Notes: generated by a model not told the origin, from the letters alone. 64,000 nucleotides of DNA from Glycine soja (GCF_004193775.1 NC_041009.1:44943534-45007533), one strand, 5' to 3'. Positions 11,548 through 22,640 are shown, numbered from the stretch's first letter. Translations and numbers: made by a program.

Positions 11548-12541
11548 CCTAAATATGTTTATCATATCTAAAAAATAGATCATTTTCAATTTACTACTTA
11601 AAATTAACTTTTGGTCATCTATGTACCTGAAATTTATTTTTATTTAGCACCTTTTGTTAGTGTCATTTTGTTAAGTGATAACATGACAGATAGAGTGTCA
11701 CGCCATCAAGTATAATCACTGACGCATCAGTGCCACATCATTTTTTATTATTTAAAAAATTCAATTTTCCTTCTTCCCCTTCTTCCTTCACCTCCCCCCA
11801 CCCCCAACTTTCGCTATGTCATCGTCTCCCCCTTTGACAAAGTCTTCGGTGAGGGCTACCTCTACGCCCAAGGCACCACTGCTGCAGAGGTCCAAGTCGT
11901 CAACACCGTCGACGAACTTTGCGGTGGTGCCACCGCAAACCTCAAAATGGAGCTTAGCGACTGCCATAGTGACCACAACGTCGTCTGTGATATGCTCCAG
12001 GTTCTTCTTCACCTTTCTTCTTCTATTTGTCACCAAACCCACATGTGTGTGTTACAATTACAATGTTGTTGTTTCTCACAAATATGATGTTCTGTTGTTG
12101 GGCTCTAGTTTGTGTTTTGTAGTTGAATGATCCTACCTTGTGTGTGAAACCAAACTAAGGAGGGGTCAAAAGGGTTATGATTGGAATATGAGGCATCCCT
12201 TGCAACATCTCCATGGCAATGTTGTGGTGGTGTGGGGTCAGACGACGGTGGTGGTGCAGGGTTGTTTTTTGTTGGAGAAGGGGAAGAAGGATAATGGGAA
12301 GTCACGTTTTTTTTAATAATTAAATAATAAATAATAACATGACTTCAATTTGACTATGTGTTAAGTGATTAGACTTGGTGACGTGACACTTTGATTATTA
12401 TGTCATCACTTAACAGAATGAGATTAACAACGAATATTACATTAAAACATAAAAAAATCAGGTACGTAGAAGGCCAAAAATGAATTTTAGGTAGCAACTT
12501 GAAAATGACCTATTTTTTAGATATGAAAAACATATTTAAGC
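11548..12541. mobile_element. MULE-like element with long terminal inverted repeats and GC-rich cargo
   Basis: The left end (CCTAAATATGTTTATCATAT) matches the reverse complement of the right end (CTTAAATATGTTTTTCATAT), and similarity continues inward about 190 bp on each side (to about 11740 and from about 12345). The arms bound an interior at about 11770-12300 that is much richer in G+C than its surroundings. Frames there stay open for 60-100 codons on both strands. This matches the layout of a non-autonomous Mutator-like element carrying captured host sequence (Pack-MULE). T-rich flanks hide the target-site duplication. No transposase is present. Confidence 0.6.
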
Positions 12542-12915
12542 ATTTTTTATCAATGAAAATCAAAGATAAATATATTAAACTCCCTTAGTAAAAAAGAGTT
12601 GAGGAATGTTAGCATCACTCTCTATGTCACTCTCCCTCAAATATTTTCTTTATGATTAGTTGGAATTATTGAAAATCGTCAATTTTATTAAATTTTTATA
12701 CTCATCTCTCTATTAATTTTTTTATCATTATAACCTCTCATTTAATTAGAGATATTTTAGTCTACAAATAATTAATGCAAGAGACATTATGAATTGAGTA
12801 TTATAAAAAATATGAAACACCACTTTTAATTTGGATCTTATAGATAGAACCACATTAAATATTACTTATGTGAGCCATTTTTTACCTAGTCAAAAGGTCA
12901 ACTTGTAATCAAATT
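12542..12915. other. Intergenic, no gene seen
   Basis: AT-rich spacer between the MULE-like element and the 168-bp tandem duplication. Confidence 0.5.
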
Positions 12916-13251
12916 TATGAATTTCGTACTAAATGAAAGTCAAAGGTTAACTCACCAATCACATTGGCCTCACGTGACATGTGATAAGCGTTATCCATAC
13001 GTTATTTGTATACTGAAATCACATAGCAATTATCTCATTTTCTTCTCTTTTATTGTTTATTTTATGTTAAAACAATAAGAACTTATGAATTTAATACTAA
13101 ATGAAAGTCAAAGGTCAACTCACCAATCACATTGGCCTCACGTGACATGTGATAAGTGTTATGCATATGTTATTTGTATACTAAAATCACATAGTAATTA
13201 TCTCATTTTCTTCTCTTTTATTGCTTATTTTGTATTAAAACTATAGGAACT
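12916..13251. repeat. 168-bp tandem duplication carrying a G-box in each copy
   Basis: Copy 1 (12916-13083) and copy 2 (13084-13251) are roughly 90% alike by eye. Each contains CCTCACGTGACATGTGATAA, with a CACGTG core at 12971-12976 and 13139-13144. No gene lies immediately beside it. Confidence 0.8.
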
Positions 13252-13311
13252 TAGCTTCTTTTGAGTTTTTATCCAGAAGATGCTAAAGTTAATGATTTTT
13301 ATAGTAATTAT

Positions 13312-14430
13312 TGTTATATTTTATAGAGTTGTAACAAAGGCCTAGAAGAGGATTCATGAATTGAAATGTCGCGCTCAGCGAGTCAGAACCGCTTAGCCCA
13401 AGCAAGTCGCTTAACACAAGAAGCCACATTGAAAGACAACTGTCACAAGCAAGCATTCTAAGCGCGCATCCAGCACTTAGCGCGCAGCCACTTGATCCAA
13501 CTGTACAAATGTGCTCAGCGCAAGTGTTGCGTTAAATGCACAAAAGAGTTCTAATTGGTCAATCAGTTGGTGAAGCATATAAAAAGGAAATGAAACATTT
13601 GTTTCCTTAACAACGAAGTAACAAAGAAGTAGAGGAAAGCAAATAAGCCAGTGCAAGGAAAATCCATTTCTGGAGCTCTGGTTGATCCATTTCTCTTCCC
13701 TTTCATCTCACTTTTATATTTGTAAGTCTCTCATAACACTAAGAGACTAAAACCACTCGTTGCTAGAAGCTCTACAAACTAATCTCTCTTTGATGTAATG
13801 ATTCTAAACCATCTTTTAATATAATGTTATTATTATTCATCCATGTACTTATTCACATACTTATGGCTTGATCATCCATCTTTATATACTGTTTTAGGAT
13901 ATAAATATTGGGAAATATTTGTATGCTAAGAACTTGAAAAGAATATTTAAAGGGAGTCATATATAGGGATAGAGTGGTCTTTTTTAGTTTATTCATGCAT
14001 CTTTGCTCTTAATGTAAATCATTTAGTAATCAATTATCAAGGGATCGAAAACGATATTAAGTGATTTAGGTTCTTTCACTTAAGGGATCTTAGTTAGAAT
14101 AGACTAATAGATGTGGGAAATCTATTAAGATTACATCAAGAGTAATTTTGGTAAGCAGAGCCCCCAATACGTTCCTTAACTCATCATAACACCATCTCAC
14201 AACTTCGAGCATTTGTGTTTCTTAACCTTCATCTTCCTTACTTTGTAGTTAATTCCTTTTAGTTTATACTTGTAGTTAATCAATCGATTTGAATCACTAA
14301 TTATTTAATTGTTAGATATACATATAACTTTGAGTACAAGTATAGTCCTTGTGGGATTCGATACTTGATCTTACCGTTTTATACTCTTTGTATAACTTGA
14401 TACACTTGTCAAAGAGACAACAACATGCCA
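13312..14430. mobile_element. Probable solo LTR of a retrotransposon
   Basis: The stretch opens with TGTTATATTT, contains the alternating CTTAGC/GCGC-rich motif block (13360-13520) common in legume LTRs, a TATA-like CATATAAAAAG near 13577, and a 3' part with GTGGGATTCGATACTTGATC (about 14351-14370), the usual lead-in to a gypsy LTR end, finishing near GACAACAACA. No primer-binding site or gag/pol follows, so it is probably solo. I could not find a matching 5-bp target-site duplication, so the ends are approximate. Confidence 0.45.
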
Positions 14431-14473
14431 CTATGCAAGAATTAATAACAATATACAAAGCAAATCGCCACAT

Positions 14474-14496
14474 AGAGAGAGAAAGAGAGAGAGAGG
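14474..14496 (+). repeat. GA-rich microsatellite
   Basis: Short imperfect (GA)n tract just before duplicated block B. Confidence 0.7.
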
Positions 14497-14736
14497 TTAG
14501 CTTTCACGTTAGGATTTGAGTTGAGGGGTTATGAGATTAACACCTCTATATCCCATTTCTTCTTTGTATCTAAAGTCGTTCTAGATAGAAAGGTTGGTGT
14601 GTATCTAGCATAACATACTTTGTCCTTTAAATATAAATTGTTCCCTTATAAGACTAGATGGGGGTGATTACCAAAATAAGTGTCAAGTAAACTCACAAAA
14701 GAAACGTTCAATTTCGGGAACATCAGAAAGGGGTTT

Positions 14737-14824
14737 CATTATGGCGGATGTATCTATTACTGCGTTTTCTTGCGGATTCTAGTGTTCTTTTGGGGGGTTT
14801 CCCTTTCATCAAAAAAATAAATTC
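14737..14824 (+). mobile_element. 88-bp retroposon with 11-bp target-site duplication
   Basis: The insert is absent from copy A and is flanked by direct repeats GAAAGGGGTTT at 14726-14736 and 14825-14835. Its right end is A-rich (CATCAAAAAAATAAA). A target-site duplication plus A-tail is the signature of LINE-type retrotransposition, so this is a severely 5'-truncated LINE tail or a SINE-like piece. Confidence 0.75.
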
Positions 14825-16139
14825 GAAAGGGGTTTAATAATAAAGAACATAGATAACCCAATCTTGGAGAACATATACTTGTAAAGTAATGTATAGACCG
14901 AAAATAAATCAATAAACAATCATCATGCATTAACAATCATGGGAAACAACAAAATAAAAAGTGCTAATGGAATTTAATAGGCAGTCTCCTTCAAAGCATT
15001 CAAGGCTCTCACAAAACTAAATTAAACATAGTAATTAAATGATAAATAAAGAAAAGTAACTCTTACAGAGATAATTGTATTCACTACTTCATAAAAGCAC
15101 ACAGTTCCTACACAATCGTATAATTTAAACACAAACTATCATACAAGGGGCATAAGCAAAGCAAATGGTATAACAGGTAGAGGCATAAACTGACCACTTT
15201 TAAATGATTAACAGACACATTCAAATTATATTATTATGTGAGTAAAAAAGGATACGAGAAAAAAAAAAAAACTATATAACTATTCTAAGGAGGAGTTGGA
15301 AGCAAAGAATAAGGATATCATCCCATGTCAAATTTAACATCTAAAATCGTATTCAGATTGTGTCTATCTGTCTTCAAATAGACATAAAATAAACCCTAAA
15401 AAATAGATTTAATGTCTATCAGAAATTAGACACAATATTTGAACATGACCTGTCCCACAAATAAAAAGATTATTCCCTGGAACATAAATTCATTTCAGAA
15501 ATTTCTACATTTAATATATACTTTTGGAAGTAAAATAAGGTGCGGGGAAAAGAAGCCAATATAATATAAATCAAAGAGGACTAGAAACATACTTCTTCAA
15601 ACACACACCCTTTATTTATTACAAATTACAAAATTGCTACGAATAATCATTAAATATAATATAAAAACTCACAATTTTATTTTTAATAAATTTTAATCAA
15701 TAAAAGAAAATGTATTCAAAAGAATGTGAGAAAAATGTTCCTACTATTTTTCATAAGACAAATGCCAGCAACACACTAACACTATTCAGTATTTTCAACA
15801 CTCTTAATGTGCAATTCACTAAAAAAAATACAAAATTATAAATGGTATTCATTAAATAAGAAATGAAACCACACAAATTTTAAATTTTTTAACAAATTTC
15901 AGTGATCATAGAGTGCTTAAAAAAAGTGTCAAGAGAATGTCAATATCATTTCTCTAAATATAATATATGAAAATTTAATATAAACTTTGTTTCTTCATAA
16001 AGTGAAAAATCTGGCTCCCTCCTCTGTATTAGAAGCATTCAAGATACAAAGAGAGACAAATGAATACACTATGACCCTCCAATTCTCAACTGTTGGATTC
16101 TATTAGACTAGATATATAAACATGACAAGACCATAAAAC

Positions 16140-16710
16140 AAAACTGGAGCTGGATTCTACCTTTATCAGTAAAGTTAATATCATTATATACATGAAAACA
16201 TGTACAATTCTCCAGCTTTGAATGATTACAGTGATCAAATGGTTAGCTCTCTACATCATACACAATATTTGCATGCTACACCGCTGCTATGCTAACAAAA
16301 TGTGAGGGAGAAAACAACAAAAAAGAAGTGGGGAAAAAATGATACAACAGAAAGCCAAAAGGTGGGGAAAAAAGATACAACAGCCACCCAACAAGAAACG
16401 GCACATTATCAACATCCTCTGCTAAATCCTAGTACATATTTCAAACAATAAGTTCTAAATAAGCTGCCACATTTCAGACTTCACCAAGTTAAACCCATTA
16501 CATCAGCATTGATGGTTTAATTAATCATGTGCTAGTAACTGAAACATAAATACAAATCAAAAGCTAATACTTCATAGCAAAAGTTCCACTTCTCAATGTA
16601 AGAATGTAAGAAAAGGATTGTCATGGCTTGAATCTCCAACATTGTAGAGGCTTGATCCCCATCACAACCCAGAGTTTGAATGAACAGTTTCCTTTCTCAA
16701 AACAATTGTC
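16140..16710 (-). other. Probable 3' UTR exon 2 of CFIm68-like copy B
   Basis: Counterpart of 1860-2427. The minus-strand acceptor TTTTGTTTAG|GACAATTG gives a first base at 16710. It is highly similar to copy A and keeps the TGTA tetramers. The distal end is approximate. Confidence 0.55.
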
Positions 16711-17013
16711 CTAAACAAAACAGAAACCCATAACAATGATAATTGTTTGCAATTCAGAAAGCAGCTACAGAAATAAGAAAAAGCAGGCATAATTAAAATG
16801 GAAAAAGAAATAATTCCTCAATTCCGTTAAACAACACATAAATTTAATTGATGTATAGGTGTGAGAATAAAATATATTGACCCCAAAAGCAAACACAATT
16901 TTTAATCTTTGGAAAGCTGCAAACCAATGGTTTCAGACCATAGAAATGCATATAACATACAAAAATAGAAATATTGATGTTAGAATATCTATAAAAAAAT
17001 TGCCTCAAAAGGA

Positions 17014-17110
17014 GGAAATGATGCATAATAGATTAGGACAATTGTGTTAACTTATTGTTGGGGATCTTTTCTTGTTAGGAAATGATGCATAATAGATTAG
17101 GACAATTGTG
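17014..17110. repeat. 33-bp direct duplication at an indel junction
   Basis: GGAAATGATGCATAATAGAT plus 13 more bases occurs at 17014-17046 and again at 17078-17110. The second copy sits exactly where copy A has about 985 extra bp. Confidence 0.85.
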
Positions 17111-17962
17111 AGATTCTCCTTAATCTCTTTTTGCACTTTCCTTCCTAAAACCCACAATTTCAGTTTCAACAATACAAATCATTCAAGAACAGCCCTAATT
17201 TCTCAACCCTTTTCATATCCATGTCCAAAGATCCTACTACAGCCTAGGCTAGGTATTTTTAAGGGAACAACTTCCGAAAACTATATCTCAAACAAATACC
17301 TCAACAAAAGGGTTCAAAAATATAGTCCATGTAGGAGGTTAAGCAGTGTTCTTAGTAATTTTGAATTTTTGAGGGAGAAACTACATTCAGCAAATCCAGA
17401 AAGTCATGCAATTACAGATTATCTGAAGCTTCAATGTTTAAAATCATAAAAACTAGATTAAAAAATTCCAGAAAGTCTTGCTTAAATGTTTATATAGTAT
17501 ATGCTCATAATCCCAAAATCATAATTTCTTTTCTAAAATTATGTAGCCATAATATATAAAGCATCCACTTTTGAATATAGAACTTTGATATAACCACATA
17601 TTCAAGTGTAGATATACATTATACCACTTATTAGAACATAATCTTTAACAGTTATACCACCAATTGCAAGGGGGGAGGGGGATGATAACTGTACTGAACT
17701 TCATGGTAAACTAGTTACTAGTATGCACACATAAAAGCTACAAAACCAGAATGGTATATACATACATAGCTGAGTCCAGATTATAAACTCCCTTTTGAAT
17801 AATTATCCTAACAATAAAAAAATGAATAATTATAACCATAAAGTCCTTAGCAGACAACATAGAGATTTCCATTACATCCAGAATCCATAGTCAAACATTC
17901 ACCTGGTCCAAATGCTGAGACGTATGAAAACAATATGCATCACACTGGGAATAACAATGAAA

Positions 17963-18813
17963 CAATCTGGGAAGATAGATGGATTTGCAATGAACAATCT
18001 TTAGCTGAAAAGTATCCTAGGTTATACTTAATTTCGTCTCAACAACAGCAGCTCATTGGTCAAATGGGGGAGCACATAAATTCAACATGGGAGTGGCGTT
18101 TTAGCTGGAGAAGATCGCTATTTGATAGTGAAATTGACCTGGCCATTACTTTCCTTTCTGAAGTTGAAGGCCAATCTATTCACCATCACGGAGCTGATAG
18201 TTGGGAATGGGTAGCAGATCAGTCGAGCATTTATTCCACTCAAAGTGCTTATGAAGTTTTATTGGAGGAGGCAGCAGTGGAGAGTATAGAGGAATGTTTT
18301 GAGGTGTTATGGAAAATTAGGATTCCAAGTAAGGTAGCAGTTTTTGCATGGAGACTTCTCAGGGATAGGTTACCTACAAAATCAAACTTGAGGGATAGAC
18401 AAGTACAGATTTTGGATATGACCTGTCCCTTTTGTAGAAGGGTAGAGGAGGATGCATCTCACCTTTTTATCCATTGCAGTAAGATCCAACCTTTATGGTG
18501 GGACTCAATGTCGTGGATAAATCTTAAAGGTGCTTTGCCATTGAGTACAAAGCACCTATTCATGCAATACTCCTTTTTGCAGGATGCAAGTAGTAGGAAT
18601 AGGCGGTGGCAATATTGGTGGCTGGCTATCACTTGGTCCACTTGGCAACTTCGAAATAAAATTCTGTTCTCAGGAGCGACCTTTGATGGAATCAAATTGG
18701 TTGAAGACGCGACTTTCTTAATGTGGACTTGGCTCCATAATTTGGAGAAGGACTTTACATTACATTTTAATCAATGGTCTAGTAATTTCAGACATCATTT
18801 TTTGCAGCAGTAG
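17963..18813 (+). pseudogene. LINE ORF2 C-terminal fragment (zf-RVT region)
   Basis: The frame is uninterrupted to a stop at 18813. It encodes the C-terminal zinc-binding region that follows the reverse transcriptase in plant LINEs: WKIRIPSKVAVFAWRLLRDR, then CPFC-x(9)-HLFIHC, then WQYWWLAITWSTWQLRNKIL. The RT and endonuclease domains are missing, so it cannot mobilise itself. The apparent start ATG at 17935 lies in flanking duplicated DNA, not in the element. The undamaged frame suggests a fairly recent insertion. Confidence 0.85.
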
Positions 18814-18991
18814 GGTTTCATTAGGGAGTAGGGATCAATACATGTATACTTTGCTTTCCATATTTTGGTTCCCAATCAGACTTATGCTGTCTGGCTGTGG
18901 AACCATTTTTATGGTGACTAACTCTGTAATCAGTACCTCTGGTACTTCTAGTTTTTATATAAATATAATTTATCTTTGCTGATAAAAAAAA
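17963..18991 (+). mobile_element. 5'-truncated LINE insertion
   Basis: The element is absent at the orthologous point of copy A (about 4395-4415). It is flanked by AACAATGAAA at 17953-17962 and 18992-19001, a target-site duplication. It contains the 3' end of ORF2, a trailer with the short hairpin AGTACCTCTGGTACT (18932-18946), and an A-run at its 3' end (18984-18993). It therefore inserted after the gene duplication, inside the UTR intron of copy B and antisense to that gene. Confidence 0.85.
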
Positions 18992-19980
18992 AACAATGAA
19001 AAAAAAAAGATTCAAATGCATTTGATGGAACTCTAAGAATTTTAAGCACGGGTGATTACTAGAATAAAGAAGTGTGCACATGAACAAAAGAAATATTACA
19101 TTGAAATATTAACTAGACAATGGAAGAAAAGAAGTTCAAATTTTTTGAAAAAATTCAGATAGACAGACATTTTTATTAGATAGGAACGGGAAAATACAAA
19201 AGTGGACAAGGTGTTCTCCAAAAGAAAACACAAAGCAGAAGGAAAAGAAAAGGCAAAATCCTCGGATAGAAAACTACAAAAATGTGTCAGAAGGGGGCAG
19301 GGTGAAGAAAGTAAAGGACTCCAGAACCCTCTACAGAACATCCACAACAAAAACAAAACACTGATACAAAAAACAAAAATCAGTTCCTTATTCAACTTCG
19401 TTAAATATCAATATGCTTCTGATTTGTTGGCTATAGTTTAGTTCTTGGATGCCTGAGCTTATACTACAAGGTTTAGTTTTGAGGATTTACAAGGCTTGAT
19501 CTCAAACATGTTAATTCTTCCTTGGAGTAGGAAGATAGAATATTTTAAAGCCTGCAGAAATCTACCAGCAAAAAACTCTAAAACAGTCAACAATAGTATT
19601 CTCTAAATTGATGTTATGTCATCTATGGTTAAAATTAAATCTCAGCTTACAATTGGTTCTATATCAATGGGAAAGTTCATGAAAAGGCAGAGGCATCTAG
19701 TATTATTCATCATAATGAACATAGCAGCCAGTAAGCTCATAAAAAATCGAGATCCAATAACACTAGAAGGCTAGATTGAAGTCTGAAACTAACCTTTCTC
19801 AAAGAAGAAAGAAACCATGCTCCTAAAAAGAAGCAATTAGAACAAGTGATGAAATAAAACAGCTGCTCAACAACTTCTGGCCCCAGAGAATTCAAGCAAA
19901 TGACAAATCGTGATTTTCAGTTACTGTTTTTTCCTTCCAAAGTGGAAAGCATTCAGAGAAATAACAGGCAGCATACAAAG

Positions 19981-22062
19981 TTATTCAGAAGTAAGCCGCC
20001 GCCTCTTCCCATAATCAGCATCTCTTGGCCTAGAATGGTGTTCCTCCTCTTGCGATAACCGTGACTTACTGTGAGGCTTTGATGATCGTCCCCTCTCCCA
20101 CTCATCATCGTGTTCTGCTTCCCGGTCTCTGTACCTGTGATGATCTGCATACCTGTCCCTATCTTCTTTGTGCCTGTCACGCTCACGGTAATCCCTTTCG
20201 CGGTCACGATCACGGTCTCGAGATCGTTCACGGTCACGATCACGAGATCGTTCTCGGCCCGTTTCTCTATCATCACGATGCCTTCTTTCAGACCATTCAT
20301 GGTCATGGCCCATGTCTTTTTCTTTAGGTGCATCTCTGTCATATCCTTGATCTCTATCATCTCTGTACCTTCTCTCAGAAGTACCAGACCAGTCTCTTTC
20401 CGAGCCTCTATCTTTCTCCCTCATAGGCCACCCAGCTCTATCATGACTCACCTCACCATACTGATGGTCAGATGCAGCTTCCTCCCCATAACTGGACTCT
20501 CCAGCCTTCCCACCACCAGGCTCTTCACCACCCCATCCACCCATATTTGGATCTGACCACATTCCCATATTAGGACCATCCATGCCTGATCCGGGCATCA
20601 TCCCCATACCATTAACAGGCATCCCTCTTCCAAAAAAGGCTGGATTAACATGAGGTGCCACTCCAGGCAAACCAACACCTCCAACACCAGGGAATGAAGG
20701 CAAAATCCCAGAGAATGGTGGTGTCGGAGCACCGGGAAAGCCTCCGTAACTACCCATTCTACCCATGGGGCCAAATGCAGGATCAAAACCCTGATTCATC
20801 ATGGACTGAGGATGCAACAGTGGTGGAGTAGCACCCATACCCTGTCCAAACCCATTTCCACCATTACCCATTATACCTCTCCCACCCATGCCACCACCCC
20901 TGTTCCTCATTGGATTAATAGGCCCTCTATTCCCCATACCAGGATTATTTCCTCTCCCCCAATTACCTCCTCCTCCTCTTCCATAACTTCTATTTCCATC
21001 TCCACCTTGGTAATTACCACCTGTCGAAATATTACTCCCACCAGGCTTAGCCCCTGCATCAGCAGGTCCCCTCCTTCCCTGAGGAACAGCAGTTTGGTTC
21101 ATCTGCTGATTCCTGTTTATCTGAGCCTCCCCCATTTTCTTAACCGTAAAAGGCGATGCAAATGCAACAACACAAGGTCTCCCATTAAAAACATGCCCAT
21201 TCATCCCTTCCTTACAAGCAGTCGCAGCAAAAGCTTCATAAAACTCAACCTGGCAATACCCCTTTGATTTCCCACTGGCCTTCTCATCGAAAAACTTCAC
21301 CTCCTTCACAGACCCATACTTGGAAAGCTCAGCTTCCAGCTCAGCATCAGTAGTCCACCAATGCAAGTCACCCACAAATAGTATGGTACCCCCACCACCA
21401 CCAGGAGGAGCACCACCACCAACAACAACAACACCTCCACCTCCTCCAGTATTAACACTATTAACAGTACTCACACTATTCCCAACACCATTTCCACCAA
21501 CCCTATTAACATTCCCTGCTCCTCCTCCACCACCTTGACCTTGTCTCACCAAACCCTCATTCCCGACACTCCCAACAACTCCACCATGTGGTTGCTGCCC
21601 AATCCCCTGCACATCAGTACCATCATTCCCACCCTGCTCCTCAATTTCACTCAATTTCCCAGATGGCTGCCCTAATTCAACCTTAAGCCCACCTGATCCA
21701 CCTCCTCCACCAGAATTACCCCCTCTAAACCCTTGATTCTGTAACCCATCAACATTCCCAGAAACCCTGCCTTCCACAACTCCACTTCCACCGCCACCAC
21801 CGACACCCGGTATCGAAACCCCGACAACGGGATCCTGATCCGGCTGCTGCAGCGGCTTCTTGTCCTCGACGACGTCGTTCCGAAACCCCGAATCCTCGTT
21901 CTTCCGCAACGATTGAAGAAACCCTTCGCCGACATTAACATCGTTGTAAAGATCCTCGTAATCGTCGTCCTCCTCGCCCAAGAAACCGTCGTCAGCTACA
22001 GCGGATATAGCCTCGTTACGGTGGAACTGATCCATGGGATCGCCTCCCTCACCTTCGTCCAT
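19981..22062 (-). CDS. CFIm68/CPSF6-like RRM protein, copy B
   Basis: Single coding exon, 693 aa, starting MDEGEGGDPM. Same architecture as copy A: acidic N-terminus, Gly/Val-rich stretch, RRM at about 225-310 with LFVGDL and KSKGYCQVEF, Gly/Met/Pro-rich centre, RD/RE-rich tail and KRRRLTSE end. Differences from A are concentrated in the N-terminal third (a shorter Pro tract, GGG indels, an extra SG/GGG block), while residues encoded by 20191-20712 differ from A by one Asp/Glu change. Known family role: RNA-binding large subunit of cleavage factor Im in nuclear pre-mRNA 3'-end processing. Both copies look functional. The upstream 22063-22360 presumably holds the promoter. Confidence 0.88.
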   Translation of the reverse strand: MDEGEGGDPMDQFHRNEAISAVADDGFLGEEDDDYEDLYNDVNVGEGFLQSLRKNEDSGFRNDVVEDKKPLQQPDQDPVVGVSIPGVGGGGGSGVVEGRVSGNVDGLQNQGFRGGNSGGGGGSGGLKVELGQPSGKLSEIEEQGGNDGTDVQGIGQQPHGGVVGSVGNEGLVRQGQGGGGGAGNVNRVGGNGVGNSVSTVNSVNTGGGGGVVVVGGGAPPGGGGGTILFVGDLHWWTTDAELEAELSKYGSVKEVKFFDEKASGKSKGYCQVEFYEAFAATACKEGMNGHVFNGRPCVVAFASPFTVKKMGEAQINRNQQMNQTAVPQGRRGPADAGAKPGGSNISTGGNYQGGDGNRSYGRGGGGNWGRGNNPGMGNRGPINPMRNRGGGMGGRGIMGNGGNGFGQGMGATPPLLHPQSMMNQGFDPAFGPMGRMGSYGGFPGAPTPPFSGILPSFPGVGGVGLPGVAPHVNPAFFGRGMPVNGMGMMPGSGMDGPNMGMWSDPNMGGWGGEEPGGGKAGESSYGEEAASDHQYGEVSHDRAGWPMREKDRGSERDWSGTSERRYRDDRDQGYDRDAPKEKDMGHDHEWSERRHRDDRETGRERSRDRDRERSRDRDRDRERDYRERDRHKEDRDRYADHHRYRDREAEHDDEWERGRSSKPHSKSRLSQEEEHHSRPRDADYGKRRRLTSE

Positions 22063-22362
22063 TATTGGGGATTTCCCCCCTTCAAATAAAGAAAAAAAAA
22101 GGCTCTTTATTTTAGGGTTTTAATCGATGAGTGAGATCAAGAATGAAAAAAAATGAATGGGATCAAAACGCAGCGTAGAAATGAGAGAGAGATCTTCTTA
22201 CCAGGGCATGTGGTTGTGTGCAGAAGAGAAGAGTCAGAGAGACAGAGAGAGACAAACCCTAATATGGGAACTTGTTAACTAATCTAATGCTTTTCCTTGC
22301 TGTGTGTGTGAGTGAACTGACCTAAATTTTCTAATTTTTGTCATCTTTTTGTGACGTGAGTT

Positions 22363-22640
22363 AAATATATTTTTAGTTTTTATTATTTAGTGTTTTTTTC
22401 ATTTGATAAAATTATTTTTTGTTTTTAGTTTTAAAAAGTTATGTTTGTTTTATTTTTTATTTTTTTAAAATAGTATTTTTTTACTATTCAAACATCATCT
22501 AAAGTGTTAAAAGAATAAAAATAAAATAAATATAATATGTAAAAACTAACAAAAGAAAATATATATTTTATAAGAACGAAAATCTAAAAACAATATTAAA
22601 TTAGAAAGACCGAAAAAGGTATTTAAACTTAAATAAAATT
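22363..22640. repeat. Short inverted-repeat element upstream of copy B
   Basis: GTTAAATATATTTTTAGTTT at the left is imperfectly complementary to the right end (ACCGAAAAAGGTATTTAAAC). About 280 bp, no coding capacity. The ends resemble those of the MULE-like element at 11548-12541. Confidence 0.4.

Larger units (their letters stand above)
16711..19793 (-). other. Probable 3' UTR intron of copy B
   Basis: The donor AGAAAG|GTTAGT lies 187 nt past the stop codon and the acceptor at 16711, both matching copy A. The intron hosts a LINE in the opposite orientation to the gene. The open frame at 17108-17449 is a chance frame in duplicated intron sequence: the equivalent stretch in copy A (about 3690-4020) is broken. 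Confidence 0.6.
14505..22190. repeat. Duplicated block, copy B (CFIm68-like gene plus downstream DNA)
   Basis: Partner of 540-7600 in the same orientation. It differs by an 88-bp retroposon (14737-14824), loss of about 985 bp relative to A (junction at 17078-17110), a LINE insertion (17963-18991), many small indels in the non-coding parts, and small in-frame indels in the coding exon. Confidence 0.9.

Noticed and set aside
11788..12305. Open frames within the MULE-like element as host genes
   Set aside because: They are enclosed by terminal inverted repeats and no family was recognised. Treated as captured cargo.
17108..17449. 113-codon plus-strand frame, faintly like a plastid-targeted N-terminus
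   Set aside because: It lies in the UTR intron of copy B, and the equivalent sequence in copy A is frame-broken. No family match I can defend.
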